Shown here: positions 45,309 to 57,388 of the stretch, one piece after another
Layout: each line of letters begins with the position of its first letter
Position numbering within the stretch: position 1 is the stretch's first letter
Notes under the pieces: model-generated
Database searches by the model: none
Seen by the model: the letters and a program-made list of their open reading frames with translations, nothing else
What the model was told of the DNA's origin: nothing
Source: Amaranthus tricolor
Taxonomy: Eukaryota; Streptophyta; Magnoliopsida; Caryophyllales; Amaranthaceae
DNA length: 64,000 nt
Reading direction: 5' to 3'
NCBI RefSeq assembly: GCF_026212465.1
Contig: NC_080053.1
Location: forward strand, 11,509,176 to 11,573,175
Made by a program: the position numbers and the translations under genes

Positions 45309-48300
45309 TTAATCTGAAAAATCTTGGACTCCTAGCTGTCTTCTGAATTTGATGAACTTTTCTGTTGGAAGTGCCTTGGTAAATATGTCTGCGAGTTGCT
45401 CCTCTGTCTTGCAGAATTTTAGCTTGATCTCTTGTTTCTCGACCAATTCACGAATGAAGTGGTGTCGTATCTCAATATGCTTTGTGCGACTATGGAAGAC
45501 TGGATTCTTTGTCATGGCTATTACTGACATATTGTCACAATAGATGGTAGTTGCATCTTCTGTCTTTTGTTGTAGATCTTTGAGGATTCTTCTTAGCCAT
45601 ACTGCTTCACATGCCGCACTTGTCGCTGATACGTATTCTGCTTCTGATGATGATAGTGCTACCGTAGCTTGTTTCTTTGATGACCATGAGATAGACTTGG
45701 ACCCTAGCTGGAACACGTATCCACTCGTACTTCTTCGATCGTCGATGCTTCCTGCCCAGTCACAATCCGTGTAGCCTATGAGCTTGTAGTCTGCTTCGGA
45801 CTCGTACATTATCCCATAGCTTTTTGTTCTTTTGATATACCTGAGTATCCTCTTGGCTGCTGCTAAGTGAGCTTTCCTTGGTTCACTCATAAACCTTGAG
45901 ATGATGCTGACTGCATGAACGATGTCTGGTCTTGTATTTGTAAGATATATGAGAGATCCGACTAAACTTCGGTAGATTGATGCATCCACCTTTTCTTTTC
46001 CATCATTCTTTGAGAGCTTCTTATTTGTAGCCACTGGTGTAGCCATTGGCTTACAATCGCTCATGTTGAATTTTTTGAGCATATCCTCGACATATTTTTC
46101 TTGTGAGAGAATTATTTTACCTGGACTTTGCTTTACTTGCATGCCAAGGAAGTACTTCATAGCTCCGAGGTCTGTCATTTCATATTCTGACATCATTGTC
46201 TTTTTGAAGTATTCTATCATCCTCAGATCGGTGCCTGTGTAGATTAGATCATCTACGTATAGGCATAAGATGAGAAACTTTGGCCCTTGGGTCTTGATAT
46301 AGAGTGATGGCTCATTTGGGCTTTTTACAAAGCCATTTTAGAGAAGATATCCATCGATTTTGCTGTTCCAGGCCCGAGGGGCTTGCTTGAGCCCATAGAG
46401 GGCTTTTCGAAGGCGATACACCTTATCTTCTTTTCCTTTGATTATATATCCTTGAGGTTGTTTGACATATACCTCTTCTTCTAGCTCCTCATTGAGAAAT
46501 GCTGATTTGATATCTAATTGATAAACTTGCAATTTAAATTGAGCTGCTAGAGCTAGGACTGACCTGATTGTCTCCATACGGACAACTGGAGCATATGTCT
46601 CGTTGAAGTCAATTCCAGGTAGCTGTGAGTATCCTTTTGCAACTAGACGAGCTTTGTACTTTTGAATGGAGCCATCTTCATTGTGCTTGATCTTGTAAAC
46701 CCATCTGAGACCGATCATGTCCTTGTCTTGAGGTTTGTCAACAAGCTCTCATGTGTCGTTCTTTTCTATCATCTTAATCTCCTCGTTCATGGCTTCGATC
46801 CATCTTTCTTCTTGAGCTGCTTCTTCAAAGTTTTGTGGTTCTCCTGCAAAGAGTGCCATGATGGTGTGATTGCATTGATAATCTTCCAAGTAGCTTGGTG
46901 GACATCGATCTCGTTGTGATCTTCGAACTTGTTGAGCTGGGCTTGAGTGACTTGGCTCCAACCTTGAGATTTGTGATGTAGATGGACTTCTTGGGCTCCT
47001 TGATGGTGTTTCTGGATTGGTTGATGGTGATGGACTTGCAGATGATTGAGTTGGTGACTGAATTGGATCTTCTCCTTCATCTGGGCTTGGTGGTGGAATG
47101 ACTTCTATTGGAACTTCAACATCGTTCTCGTTCCATTGCCATTGCGCCTTTTCATCGAATATGACATCTCTAGGAGATGATCAACTCCTTGGATTCGGGC
47201 TGATAGAGACGATATCCTTTAGACTCGTCACTGTATCCAATGAAGATACATTTTTCTCCTTTTCTGTCTAGCTTATCCCGATTCTCCTTCGGGACGTGGG
47301 CATATGCAATACGCCCGAAAACTTTGAGGTGCTCAACCCTTGGCTTTCTTTTGTGCCAAGCTTCATACGGCGTCATGCTTCTTACCGCTTTTGTGGGAGA
47401 CCTGTTAAGTATGTAAATAGTTGTGTGGACAGCTTCTGCCCAAAAATGTTTAGGCAGATTTTTTCCTTGCATCATACTCCGAGTCATTTCAGCAATTGTC
47501 CTGTTTCTCTTTTCTGCAACACCATTTTGTTGTGGTGTGCGTCTGACTGTGAGCTCCTTTTTGATGCCGTGTTGTTTACAAAATTTGTTGAATTCATTGC
47601 TTGTGAATTCTCCCCCACGATCGGTTCTTAGAATCTTTATTGAATGCCCACTTTGTTTTTCTGTTAGGGCTTTAAATTGCATGAAGTGGGATAATGCTTC
47701 TGATTTTTTCTCCAAGAAATACACCCACATCATGCGTGAAAAATCATCCACAATCAACATAAAGTATCTTTTTCCGCCAAGAGACGGATTCCTGGTAGGA
47801 CCCCATATATCAGCATGGACAAGCTCTAATGGAGCTCTAGCCCTCCATGATGAGGTTGGGAATGGTGATCTATGCATTTTGCCATAGATACAACCCTCAC
47901 AAATTTTCTTTTCATTAGTGATTGGTGGTAGCCCAATCACCATTTCTCTATTTTTTAACAGTTTTAAACTGTCAAAATTTAAATGTCCGAATCTCAAATG
48001 CCACAATTCGGATTCATTCACCATTGTACTTAGGGCAATATTAAACTCCAATTGCATTTTAAGTGGAAAAATTTTATTGGGAGCCATTTTAGTGGTAGTG
48101 ATTAATTGCACCTTTTTCTTATCATATATGTGGCATTGATTATTATCAAATTTTACCATATAGCCTTTTTGGACTAACTTACCCACACTTAACAAATTTT
48201 GTGCTAGCCTAGGGACATAAAAGACATCGGGGATGAATTTAGAGGAGCCGTTTTTTGTTTTAACAACAATTGTTCCTTTTCCGGCAACTACTTGGTTACT

Positions 48301-48474
48301 CCCATCACCAAGTGTTATTTGTGATTTTATATTTTCATCAAGATTAGCAAATGAATTTTTATTTCCGGTCATGTGGTTGGAGCAACCACTATCGATGTAC
48401 CATGTGTCAGTTTGCTCTTCTTGAGCATTCAGACATGTGTAAAATAATTGATCATTATTTTCTATGAAATTAGC
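45309..48474 (-). pseudogene. Pol of the TATTT-flanked Copia element
   Basis: Minus-strand frame after gag: protease WYIDSGCSNHMTG, integrase HLRFGHLNFDSLKLL, LVHADIWGP, RTDRGGEF and TPQQNGVAEKRNR, open to 47170. A frameshift near 47170-47175 moves into the frame holding RT ([50 protein letters not shown]) and RNase H (YTDCDWAGSIDDRRSTSGY, SSSEAEYVSAT, YCDN), ending with LADIFTKALP and a stop at 45309. Two nonsense codons interrupt this half: TGA at about 46749 (TGG to TGA in NDTWEL) and TAA at about 46338. All domains are present, so decay is mild. Confidence 0.92.
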
Positions 48475-49419
48475 CTATTCCTTTTGCCGGAAATAACAAT
48501 CTTTTTCAAAATGAGAGTGTCTAGTACATCTTTTGCATTTGTACCGACAATCTCTTGTATTATGATTGTTTTTCTTGCATAATATGCAATAAGAGTTGTT
48601 ATCTCGGCTCCCTTGATTTTTATGATTTCCTCTCCCTCTACCACGGTTGTTAAAATTGCCCTTTTTTGGTTGAAAATTATTACCGTGGCCATTTATATTT
48701 TTTCCATTATTAGAAAATTTTAATTTAGCCTGAAAAGCTTGTTCAATTGGTTGCTTTTCAAATTTACGCATTCTTTCTTCATGTGCTAATAAAGAGCCCA
48801 TTAATTCAGTCATGGTGAGTGAACTTAAATCTTTATTAGATTCTTCTATAGCAGCCACAATATGATCAAATTTTTTGGTTAAAGTTCTTAATATTTTTCG
48901 AATTATTTTAACATCTTCAATGGTGTCTTCATTGGATCGAATTTGGTTAACAATATTTGAGACTCGGTCGGTATATGATTGAATTGACTCATTATCGGTC
49001 ATTTGCATACTATCAAATTGACCCCATAAAGATTGTAGTTTGAAGAGTATTACCTTTTCCGAGCCTCGATATTTTGTCTCCAAAGTGCTCCATGCCTCCT
49101 TTGCAGTTGTGGCGGTCATGATGGTTGGTAGGATCGTCTCATCTACTCCACGATATATTATAGAAAGGGCATAATGATCCCTTCTTTTGTTTTGCTTGTA
49201 TTGACACTTTTTTATGTCATCCCAAGAAGCCTCTTCATTGGCATCTTTGGGTTGTTCATAACCATCTTGAATAATTTCCCATATATCTTGGGTAATGAAA
49301 ATTGATTTCATTTGCATACTCCATTGATCAAATTTCTCCCCTTTAAATATAGGTACTCAATTAACTTGGGGATTAAATATGTTTGTGTTTGTGTTTGAAT
49401 TGGGGTTAGGGGAGGCCAT
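48475..49419 (-). pseudogene. Gag of the TATTT-flanked Copia element
   Basis: The probable start ATG at 49419 (MASPNPNS) is followed by an in-frame TGA 20 codons later; the frame then runs FKGEKFDQWSMQMKSIF to a capsid-type UBN2 region (AKEAWSTLETKYRGSEKV, LMGSLLAHEERMRKFE), an Arg/Gly-rich stretch and two CCHC knuckles (CILCKKNNHNTRDC and CKRCTRHSHFEKDC). It ends at TAG (48477-48475). The same frame continues into the protease, so ancestral gag-pol was probably one ORF. Confidence 0.9.
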
Positions 49420-49509
49420 TTATATATATGTGGAGTTGGTATTGATATGAAATTTGGATGATATATGATTGAAAAAAAAGGCTTTGGATTAGTGGCTCTT
49501 GATACCAAA

Positions 49510-49855
49510 TGTTAGAATTAATATGCGGAAGTTGTAGTGGATTATTGATTTTGATTAATAAATATTGAAGATGCTAGTATGAAAAATAAAGAGGAGAGTT
49601 GATGGCTTTTGTGAAAAAAGGTTTTTTGTATTATGTGGCTTGATTACAAATGAGAGCATGCAACACATATATATAGTGCTTCTATGTTGGTGCTTTCACC
49701 ATCATTATGTTTCTAGTCTTTTCTACAACTTGTAGATAGTTTTAGACTATTAGTTTTAGAGTGTTAGTCTAGATAGTTCTAGGATATCATAGAATTTTTT
49801 TACTTACTTCTTGATACATTACTCCCTAGATTTTTCTAGATTACATTATTTAACA
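49510..49855 (-). repeat. 5' LTR of the TATTT-flanked Copia element
   Basis: 346 bp. About 97% like the 3' LTR by eye. Confidence 0.95.
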
Positions 49856-50069
49856 TATTTTTCATCAATTAATATATAGTGAGGCCTAGGGAAAATGTAT
49901 GGTGAACCTGGGTAACTCTTTGTCTCATTGCTTGCATCAATTTTGCATTTCTTGCACTTAAATTCCTAATTTTTGACTTGTGCCTTTTTCAACAATCAAA
50001 AGGTTTACCATTTGGTTCAGTACATTCAAGAACGATTGTTAGACTTGAATCTCATCATTCACAGTAGTA

Positions 50070-50071
<2 letters not shown>

Positions 50072-50112
<41 letters not shown>
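50072..50112. repeat. Poly-T tract of 41 bases
   Basis: Uninterrupted T run. It could be the poly(A) tail of an unrecognised minus-strand retroposon, or slippage; the sequence to the left (49861-50071) shows no recognised gene. Confidence 0.95.
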
Positions 50113-50115
<3 letters not shown>

Positions 50116-50418
50116 TCGAATCAGCTAATTATTCCAAAAATTAAAATGAGCGAAAAAAATTGAACAGAAATCAAAGAAAAATATTACTCTCTCACAAGCT
50201 TAAAGACTATGAAGATGATTAACAAGTTAAAATCGTGGTTATTGTGTCATATCAATTGTTATGAATGTTTAGCATAACAGTATTTTAGAAGATAAGTTCC
50301 ATGTAGCATTGATACTTTTTTTTTGTAAGTATTATGTTCCATGATTCCATATGATTTTTTTTAGAATGTTTAGCATAAACTAGTGACAATTAGCCTAAAA
50401 ATAATTAAAAAATTATTA

Positions 50419-50674
50419 CTCCTTCTGTTTTAATTTGTTCTTCTCATTTACTTTTTGCACAGTTTTCAACGTAAATTTTGAGTCTTAATATCTCTAAATA
50501 TGCATTATTAAAAATTATAATAAAATATATAATAAAAAGTATACATTAAGACGGCTCTAACGAAATCTTACATAAATATATTTTATCATGTATTTATATC
50601 ATGAAATCTTAATCAAATTTCTCTCTCTAAAATAAAATATTCTTAATGGAAAGAACATTAGGAAACGGAGGGAG
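50419..50674. mobile_element. Stowaway-like MITE, complete
   Basis: The termini CTCCTTCTGTTTTAATTTGTT and (inverted) CTCCCTCCGTTTCCTAATGTT form terminal repeats with TA on both sides (50417-50418 and 50675-50676). About 256 bp, non-coding. Its right half matches the truncated copy at 28499. Confidence 0.85.
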
Positions 50675-51540
50675 TATAAAATGTGAAAAGGCAGCGAAGC
50701 AACATAGGCTAGATGTTAAAGGTTGTCTCAATCATCAACAAATTGTTATTGTTCACCAATTCATCTCTAATAGCGACCATTTTAGTGAGGATCGAAGCAG
50801 AGTATGTTGCCTATTGGTTACTATTCATTACAATTTTCTCCAAAGGTTTTGTTCTTTTAAGGAAAATTTGATTTTATAAAGGTATGAATTTTTTTCCTCT
50901 TCCACATTATAAAGTTTTAACTTCAATTTATTTTTTAAAGGTTTTAACTTTGAATTGCATTTGCTTTTGAAAATCTTTTTGACAGTTAACACTAGTGATG
51001 GTCACGGGGCGGGTTACCCGGAACCGAACCGGTCCCGAACCGCTTGGAACCGGATCCGGAACCGGAACCGTTTGCGACAGGTTCCGAACCACGGAACCGT
51101 GAAACCGCCGGAAAAAAACTTCATGAACCCGACCTAAAAACCGGGGTTTGGAACCAGAACCGGTCCAACCGTTCCATGAAACCGGAACCGAGACCGGTCC
51201 GGTTGAACCGGTCCAACGGCTCCATGGAACCGAAACCGAGACCGGTCCGGGTGAACCGGCCCACCAGTTCCATGGAACCGGAACCGTGAAAAACTAGCCA
51301 TTAACTAGCCGTTGTAATTTTTTTTATAATTACCCACCACTTTCAATCATTTTCATTCACAACTCATCTCTTCTCCTACTCTCTCTACTTACTCTCTCTA
51401 CTTAATTCTTTTATTACGCAATTATTCTCTTAATTACATAATTAGTCTTTTAATTATTTCTTAATTTAGTTAATTACATAATTAGTCTATTAATTATTTA
51501 TTTATTTCTTAATTCTATTATTATTTCAATATTATCAATC

Positions 51541-51816
51541 ATGTCTTCATTTTTGAAAAAAGCCTCAAAAAAAGTTACAAAAGTGGCAAAATCATTGGGA
51601 GGTTCCAGCTCCTCCAAAAGAAAGGACACTTCTACTCCGTCGGTATCAACAACACCTTCTATTAGTAATTATAATTATGAACCAAGTTATCCAGAAGGGT
51701 ACGACCCAGAATTACATAATTATGCAGAAGAAGTGGAAAGAGAAATACAAATTGATGAAGAAGAAGAAGAACAAGAAGAGGAACCAACGACCCCTATTGG
51801 GATACATATATCTTGA
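51541..51816 (+). pseudogene. hAT transposase N-terminal leader
   Basis: 91 codons: MSSFLKKASKKVTKVAKSLG, a Ser/Lys/Thr-rich region and an acidic Glu run. This leader type precedes the BED zinc finger in plant hATs; the finger itself is absent. Confidence 0.65.
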
Positions 51817-51959
51817 CAATCATCAACAAGATCACATTAAGAACAAGGAGAACAACAACAACAAAGAAAAGCTCGTGGTAAACGAGTCAATTTCCAAACT
51901 ATCGGTTAGTTTTATAATTTTATTCTTCAAATTATTTCCAAACGAGTCAATTAAATTTT

Positions 51960-52955
51960 AAATGTTATAACACAACTGTATAGTGAGTGTACAGATAGCT
52001 ATATAGCTGATGACACTTGGGAATTAGCTATAGGTGTACATAATATATTAGAAGCGTATGACCACGCAACTAAGATTTTTTCATATGTTTATGAACTGAA
52101 CGTTCACTTAGTAATAAGTGAGTGTATTACTATTTTTTTATCATCTCCTTAAACATACGCATGATGTAACTAACCCATATTTGAAGCCGATTCTTGCAGA
52201 TATGATGGAAAAATGGAAGACATATTTTATCGATTTTCCTTATATTTATGGAATTGCAACCATTTTAGACCCATGTTTTAAAACTGAAGTCCTTACTAAA
52301 GTAATAGGATTTTACTACCAATCGTTAGATCGCCCGCCTACTGATGTACATAATTATGTTGGAACATGTAAAAAATATTTAGCAGAACTCTATGATTATT
52401 ACGCTAGTGTATATAACCCAAAACGCGATACGTCTAGGCGTGCTAGCGTTTCAGCACGTCCCTCTTATTATAATTCGGTAATAGCTAATATAATGAGTCA
52501 ACATGATAGTTTTGTAGGATCATCTTCTTCTTCACCCTCCACCTCATATTTAGAATTAGATAGTTATCTTAAACACCACTTTGAAATTGATCAAGGTAGC
52601 TATAATATTTTAGAGTGGTGGAAAGAAAAATCTGTAAAATTTCCCATTTTATCGAGAATTGCAAAGGATATCTTTGCAATTCCTGCGTCAACAATTGCGT
52701 CGAAGTCTGCTTTTAGTGCAGGTAGAAGAGTTTTGGATGAAAAAAGATCTCGTCTTGCTCCACATAGTATTCAAATATGTGTTTGCAAGAAAGATTAGGA
52801 TCAAGTGGAGATTCGAACACAAGGACTAAGGAACGATGATGATCAAGACGACGATGATGATCCATGGATAATGATGAATACATCTGCATCATCGTCAGGA
52901 GGAGAGTCAGCGGAAGCATCTAACCAACCAGATGATGATGACAAAGACGAATAGG
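51960..52955 (+). pseudogene. hAT transposase C-terminal half with hATC dimerisation domain
   Basis: Fragments LYSECTDSYIADDTWELAIG and HTHDVTNPYLKPILADMM belong to the region before the DUF4413 part. The main frame reads FIDFPYIYGIATILDPCFK, then the hATC domain with YLKHHFEIDQGSYNILEWW, FPILSRIAKDIFAIPAST and SAFSAGRRVLDEKRSRLAP. After a TAG at about 52796 (KKD, stop, in place of the usual KDW) the frame continues as an acidic tail ending DDDDKDE. Frameshifts near 52120-52150 separate the first fragments. Inactive, but the C-terminal dimer domain is well kept. Confidence 0.85.
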
Positions 52956-53500
52956 ATCAATCGGACAACAATAAATCAACATTCAACAACTATAAATAAA
53001 AGGTATGACAAAGAACTACGTGGGCTTTGATTCCTTCGGGATACATAGGCAGCTTACTATTCCTTTGGGTACTAGGTTCAAGTCCATTTTCTCCCTCTTT
53101 TTTTATTAATCACCTTTATTGACATTATCATTGATTCGTTTCTTATTAATTTATTTTTTTCATTCTTTTTAGTAAATATTTTAATAATGATGACAACTTG
53201 ACAAGCAATGAATTTGGCTAATAACCAAGTAATTATCAAAGGTACGTCCGCAATATTATAGTATTTTTTTATTATATAAATATTTAAAGAAAAAATAAAA
53301 ATGGAACCGATGGTCCGACCCGCCCGTCCAGTGACTTGGAACCGCCGGAACCATTTGGAACCGCCAAGGAACCGTTTGGAACCGCCCGGAACTGGAACCG
53401 AAACCGGAACCGGTCGCGACAGGTTCCAAATGGAACCGGAACCGGGTGGAACCGGAACGTAACCGGACCAACCCGAACCGTGGCCATGCCTAGTTAACAC

Positions 53501-54776
53501 TATGATCAACTAACCCAAAATCCTTTAAATAGAGCTTTTTGATCTTTTTTCCCACATCATCATTTTAGTCAAGTTATGGAATATGTATTTCTAGTCAACT
53601 TTTGTATTTTAACTTAATAATTCTTTTATCGTAGCTTGTAGCCATAAAATCGATATATTGTTCCTTTTATATAAGAAAATATTTTCTATACAAAAAATTT
53701 AAATATTGTTTTTACGAAAAAAATCAAAAGATAATATTTCCAATAATCAAATACCGGTTGAGTCAATGTGAATTCGACATGACTCGACCTAATACTGAAA
53801 GGACCAAAAAAATAACTTAATCTATATTTAATCTGATAAAAATAACCCGACATAAAATCCGCTAAATTACTATTTGGACAGATGGGACTATGAGTTTGGC
53901 TTGAATACAAATTAGCTAAAGTGTGGACTGAGTAGAAAGTCACTAAGTTATTAAAATATAAACTCACAAAGGAAACACTTAGTTTGAAGAGTAGTGTTGT
54001 TCTAAAGTGTTTCATCCAAGTGAAATTATGATATTACTAACATTTTTGACCTTGAATTGGTAGCTTCCTTTCCGACATTATTTTTTTTGTACACTTCAAC
54101 AAAATAGTTAAGTTAGGATCCGTTACTACATCGTTGGATAAGGCAGAATTAAAGGATAAACCAATTCAACCCAATTAGACTTTCTTAAACTTAACTTGTG
54201 TTGGTCATTGAACTCTTTTCAAAATAAATCTTTTTACAATAAAATTTCCGATATAAGCTTTTGAGAAAAGCGATTTTCAGAATTAGCGTCTATGCATTTA
54301 AGCATGTAATAGGCTTTGTTCGATATTAGTAATAGATAATATATATACAACAGTTTAAAAAGTCAAAAAATACTAGTGGACGTATGTTCACTGTTAACAA
54401 CAACGTATAAAGGTCTTTCATATTTTACTGTTGTGAGTGCTCCAATTAGTCAATACGTAATTTTTTGTTGCAACTGTGAACAAGTATTCTATATAAACAA
54501 TCAAAATGCTTACATTAAATCCATCCAAAGTCACATTCTTCTCTGAAGTATTAACTTAAAACAAAAGAAATATATAACAACATTAGTTAAGTTATATATC
54601 TCTAGTTACTCTATTATTTGTCAATTAATTATTTTAAAATGTTCTTAATTTAATATAATTATGTAAATAATTAGTGATCTTTGATTAGGTTGTTTGATAT
54701 AGTTATTTAATTCAATTAATTGGTGTTGATGATCTTTGTGGTTAGATGTCATTGATATTATATTGTTGAAAAGAAA
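53501..54776. other. AT-rich intergenic DNA
   Basis: No gene, repeat boundary or terminal repeat supported here. Confidence 0.5.
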
Positions 54777-54914
54777 TGTCACTGTGGTTACGATGTTGAA
54801 TATGATTGAGATTGAAGCGACTTTGGTCTAGGTCGTTGTTATGTTTTATGTCGTTCTTTTTGTGATGATGAAGCATTTGGTTTTAGAAAATTTTGGTGGG
54901 TTGATCTAAAGGGC
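54777..54914 (+). pseudogene. GRF zinc-finger fragment
   Basis: 46 codons reading CHCGYDVEYD, two stops nearby, then LGRCYVLCRSF, DDEAFGFRKFWWVDLKG. This fits the GRF-type finger (CxCG ... GRxFxxC ... FFxWxD). Two TGA codons lie between the CHCG box and the GR box. GRF fingers occur in plant nucleic-acid-binding and transposon-linked proteins; no parent gene is visible. Confidence 0.5.
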
Positions 54915-55493
54915 ACAAAATAATTATAAGAAATATTTACAAAACTCGATAAAGCTTCAAATTAAAGTAAGATAGCTTGAAGTAGCGGTTAAATGAAGTT
55001 TTGACTATGCATAAGAATGATGAAACATGGAGGATCACGAGGAAAACCAAAAAGTAATGTCGTATAGTTTGTTTGTTATTAACGAATAAAAGGTTTTTTG
55101 GTATGGTTTTATTTTTATAAATGAAATATAGTAATATAAAACGCTTGTTGAATAGTAATAAAGTATTTGTCATTATTTTCAATAGCATTTTTTCAATACT
55201 ACATTGATTGTTTTTGATAAGTTTTCCACAAGTTAGCTTTATTAGCTAAGCTAAGTCAAAGTCTCATCGGGGAATACATTACTTAGGGCGGAATACTTTA
55301 TCTTTGGATTCTTCGAGCCTTAAATGACTCTAATTTATACATGCTAAACATCACGTATACATACAAATAGTGTTATAGTCCAATTAGAATTTACCAAATT
55401 ATATAAAAATAGTGCAATATTTACAATAAAGTTTGTACAATGATTAATCTCTACAACTTCCTATCACTCATCTTCTTCATCTACATTACGTAA

Positions 55494-55603
55494 CTAAAAG
55501 CGTCTCCTATGGTAATAAGAGGTTGTAGTGGGTCTTTTAGGTAGTGGAGGGAACACCTGAAGTAGATCTCTTCCAAATGAAAGTCTATTTGTGGCGACAA
55601 ACT
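55494..55603 (-). pseudogene. Orphan terminal exon of an unidentified gene
   Basis: After a TATGTGCAG acceptor at 55606-55604 (minus strand) the sequence reads FVATNRLSFGRDLLQVFPPL, then PKRPTTTSYYHRRRF and TAG. Composition and the splice acceptor look genuine. No upstream exon was found between 55610 and 56248, so it is probably a stranded 3' exon. Family unknown. Confidence 0.4.
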
Positions 55604-56248
55604 CTGCACATAGCCATTTGGAAATAGACAAGTTAGGGTTTATATTAGTATGAAAATAAAACTAATATGTACTACTTTTTTTGATTTGATGCTGATTTAT
55701 TAATTTAAGAACCTTGTATAAGCTTTGTGTATGTGCTATTTTAGTATTAGTTATTAGTAATGGTTAGGATTCTTGGTCACAAAAAAAAAATAAATAAATA
55801 AATAAAAGTGACTGGTAATTGTCATTATTATTTTTGTTATTGGTGGTTTATATTCTTAATATCATGAAGAGATGTTAGTTAATAGTGATTGTTAATTAAT
55901 TTTATTTGATTACTAAGAGTTGATGATGATGGGATTTTGCGGTTCTTGTTATGAGTCGACATTATTTTCATTGCACTTTAGAATTAAATTAATTGTCATT
56001 ATTACTTAAACTAATCGTCGTTGTAAGTTGTATAGTCTTGGTACAAAAAAAAAGGGATTCTTGATGTTGAGAGCAATATAAGTAAGATCATGTAGTCTCT
56101 ATGAACCTTGAATAATGTGGTAAAATGGATTCCATGTCATTACTAGCTTACTACCTTGGGTATTGCTCTATTGTATGTAATACATTATTTTATTCAATCT
56201 TATGTCTACTAATTCATAGTAATAGGACAATGCAATATATATAGTTAA

Positions 56249-56490
56249 CACTAGTGGAAAAAAACCTTAAATGTTGCGGTTTTTTGGCCACTATATGCTG
56301 CGATTTTGACCCCAAGCATTAGTAATAGCAGCAAACGGCTTATTTTACATGCCGCGGTTTAAAACTGCAGTACAGAAATACATTATATGCTGCAGTTCTA
56401 AGGGAACCGCAGCATATAGTGTGTTTTTTTAAAAAATTCAAAAAACACACTGTATGCTGCGGTTCCCCTAGAACCGCAGCATATAATAAC
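56249..56490. repeat. CACTA terminus and subterminal inverted repeats
   Basis: GAACCGCAGCATATA and its complement occur at about 56383-56424 and 56450-56487 as two palindromes around AACACACTG spacers, with weaker copies at 56283 and 56351. In En/Spm such subterminal motifs bind the TnpA-type protein. Confidence 0.8.
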
Positions 56491-57010
56491 TTTTTTTTTG
56501 CTTTTTTTCGTTTAATTATTAATCCAATGCATATATTCTTTTCGAATATACACAATTGCAATCACAAAATAATCACCATATAGTCATCACTAATATACAC
56601 TCGATCATTATAATAAACAAGTATATATATACACACACACACACAAAAGTCCAAAATCTAAACTAATTACACGACCAAACACATAAATTAGAAAGATACA
56701 CGACCACCTTGTTTTTCAATTCGCGCATTTCCCCTTCTGTCAAGGTGTGTGTTTCCCTTGGAGTGTCATATAAAACCTAAATATTATATGAAATAATTAA
56801 AAAAGTTTATATAATACATACACATTAGATTTTACCAATATTAAATAGATAATATTATAATTTAAGAACGTAACATATACATACCATATCAATATTTTCG
56901 ACTCCAACATTTTTCACGGCTTGTAAGAGATCGTTCATATATTTAAGAGTGTAGTAACCGCAATCAATACCATTATCTTGTCGAAAGCACTAAGAGAAAA
57001 TAGATGTTAG

Positions 57011-57349
57011 TGCCTAAAACGCTTAAAAAAACTTTTAAAAAGCAACTTAGCACGTAATTTTAAGCATATGACTATTGTTTTTTCTTCTAACCATTTCAAG
57101 ACAATAATATATACCAAATAGTGTTGTGTGCCAAGTTTCGTGCCAAACAAACCAAGTTTGAACCACTTTATGCGAGAAAGTGCCAAAAACGATTAAAAAA
57201 CCTTTAAAAGACAACTTAGCACGTAATTTCAAGCATATGACTATTATTTTCTATTCTAACCATTTCAACACAATAATATATTCCATATAGTGTTGTGTGC
57301 CAAATTTCGTGTCAAACAAACCAAGTTTGAACTACTTTATGCGAGAAAG
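57011..57349. repeat. Two tandem units of about 170 bp inside the CACTA element
   Basis: Units 57011-57180 and 57181-57349 share TTAGCACGTAATTT-AAGCATATGAC, AGTGTTGTGTGCCAA and CTTTATGCGAGAAAG, with scattered substitutions. A third copy starts at 57350 but breaks off. Confidence 0.9.
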
Positions 57350-57388
57350 TGTCAAAAAAGCATAAATACTTCATATCTTGTGAATCAC

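Larger units (their letters stand above)
44956..49855 (-). mobile_element. Copia retrotransposon with 346-bp LTRs, TATTT duplication
   Basis: 4900 bp on the minus strand. LTRs at 44956-45301 and 49510-49855 differ at about ten positions. TATTT flanks both sides (44951-44955 and 49856-49860). The polypurine tract on the minus strand is TTAAGGGGGAG next to the 3' LTR, and the primer site TGGTATCAAGAGCC follows the 5' LTR. Gag and pol are present with a few disabling changes. Confidence 0.95.
50993..53492 (+). mobile_element. hAT transposon, internally deleted, GGAACCG-rich ends
   Basis: 2500 bp bounded by TAGTGATGGTCACGG and (inverted) TAGGCATGGCCACGG and flanked by the 8-bp duplication GTTAACAC (50985-50992 and 53493-53500), the hAT hallmark. 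About 300 bp at the left end and 200 bp at the right end are packed with GGAACCG/CGGTTCC repeats, far richer in GC than the surroundings. The interior keeps the transposase N-terminal leader and C-terminal half but lacks the BED finger and most of the catalytic core. Confidence 0.93.

Noticed and set aside
49308..49508. A separate 66-codon frame upstream of the third Copia gag.
   Set aside because: It overlaps the real gag start in another frame; the gag frame from 49419 explains the region better.
50985..51000. AGTTAACACTAGTG occurs both at the hAT left junction and at the CACTA left end (56244-56257).
   Set aside because: The hAT duplication GTTAACAC is matched on its right side and the CACTA motif is the normal terminus; 14 shared bases in AT-rich DNA near two terminus types is most simply coincidence.
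54937..55188. An 83-codon minus-strand frame with hydrophobic stretches.
   Set aside because: Low-complexity AT-driven reading; no start context or homology pattern.
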